DNA of 61,873 nucleotides from an uncultured Pseudomonadota bacterium (GTDB lineage: Bacteria > Myxococcota_A > UBA796 > SXON01). Position 1 is the first letter of the stretch. Every line of letters begins with the position of its first letter. A program made the position numbers and the translations under genes. The stretch is taken from assembly GCA_903921785.1 (NCBI GenBank), contig CAIXRH010000348.1:1-61873 (forward strand). The letters are read 5' to 3'. The notes under the pieces were generated by a model. That model had not been told where the DNA came from. It did not search any database and saw nothing but the letters and a program-made list of their open reading frames with translations. This document shows, one piece after another, positions 61,542-61,873 of the stretch.

Positions 61542-61873
61542 TCACTTCACCTTCTGGTCGACGACGACCCGTTCGCGGAGCACCCGACCGCTGCCGTCGG
61601 AGACGAGGACCAACCAGCGACCGGCGCCGGGGACCAGGAAAGGCTTCACCACCAGGGTGCCGAAGGCCTTGACCAACCGAAGCGTGTCGACCTCCTTCGC
61701 CACCATCGCCCTCACCTCTTCGGCGGTTAGCACGCTCGCGGGCGGGGGCGGGACGGGCGCCGCAGTGACCGGGAGCTTCCCGGCCACCGCGACGTACTGC
61801 ACCTTCACCGACGACACGAGCCCCGACTGGAGGTTCGTGGGGGTGGCGGTGTTCAGGGACCCCGGCTCGGCGC
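61542..61873 (-). CDS. C-terminal part of a gene cut by the window edge
   Basis: The frame is open to the right edge and ends 1 bp before the coiled-coil gene start (TGA A ATG). At least 110 residues are visible, starting NTATPTNLQSGLVSSVKVQY. A Pro/Ala stretch, VLTAEEVRAMVAKEVDTLRLV and a beta-hairpin-like end (WLVLVSDGSGRVLRERVVVD) follow. An internal GTG at 61817 could be a start, but coding seems to continue beyond. Not recognised. Confidence 0.55.
   Translation of the reverse strand, partial: AEPGSLNTATPTNLQSGLVSSVKVQYVAVAGKLPVTAAPVPPPPASVLTAEEVRAMVAKEVDTLRLVKAFGTLVVKPFLVPGAGRWLVLVSDGSGRVLRERVVVDQKVK

Overview
The window is very GC-rich chromosomal DNA, almost all coding, with strong G/C preference at third codon positions and frequent GTG starts. 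It most resembles an uncultured Myxococcota/deltaproteobacterial genome. The evidence is MopE-type Asp/Cys repeat lipoproteins, many small lipoproteins with Asp-Thr-Gly linkers behind a lipobox Cys, a CxxxxCH/CxxCH multiheme cytochrome, a GldA/F/G-type ABC transporter and many envelope glycan enzymes. This is inference; no rRNA is present.

Layout. Positions 1-3327 (minus): the start of a truncated gene, a MopE/DUF1554 lipoprotein and a GT-C-like membrane protein. 3334-7676 (minus): an information-processing block, read as tadA, tRNA-Ser(CGA), tRNA-Ser(GGA), SRP RNA, dnaX, dnaX C-terminal part, ybaB, recR. The dnaX coding sequence is broken by a -1 frame change beside a strong hairpin. 7778-11538 (plus): a DUF1858-like protein, an alpha/beta hydrolase lacking its nucleophile, a zinc-ribbon/LRV protein, a frameshifted remnant and an SDR. 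18692-11827 (minus): one tight directon of ABC ATPase, permease, GldG-like protein, GMC oxidoreductase with its subunit 3, ferritin-like protein and radical SAM protein.

18873-24179: a three-gene module (Ig-like/TM protein, GT-C-like protein, Ig-like/TM/cytosolic protein), a small GT-C-like protein and a GT4 glycosyltransferase. 24166-33097: a secreted protein, a CehA/PHP lipoprotein with a coupled beta-barrel protein, a B12-radical SAM/TPR protein, a HAD phosphatase and the multiheme cytochrome. 37209-33129 (minus): a LysM/HExxH protein and two sulfotransferases. 43942-37369 (minus): a second copy of the Ig/GT-C/Ig module, preceded by a DUF3634-like protein and followed by an SGNH hydrolase. 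44058-52162: a GH5-like lipoprotein lacking its nucleophile, several lipoproteins, a beta-helix lipoprotein broken at a G8 tract, an RluA-type pseudouridine synthase and a methyltransferase. 58305-52209 (minus): two membrane sulfatase-fold enzymes and a YfhO-type protein, coupled by 4-bp overlaps. 58385-61873: a lipoprotein, a beta-propeller lipoprotein with a Cys-rich insert, and a coiled-coil pair running off the right edge.

The common theme is construction and decoration of the envelope. There are five GT-C-like polytopic proteins, a GT4 transferase, two sulfotransferases, two sulfatase-fold enzymes, an SGNH hydrolase and about a dozen lipoproteins. The best candidates for undescribed biology are the duplicated Ig/GT-C/Ig module with its shared cytosolic domain, the split dnaX, and a family of hairpin-containing repeats scattered between genes.
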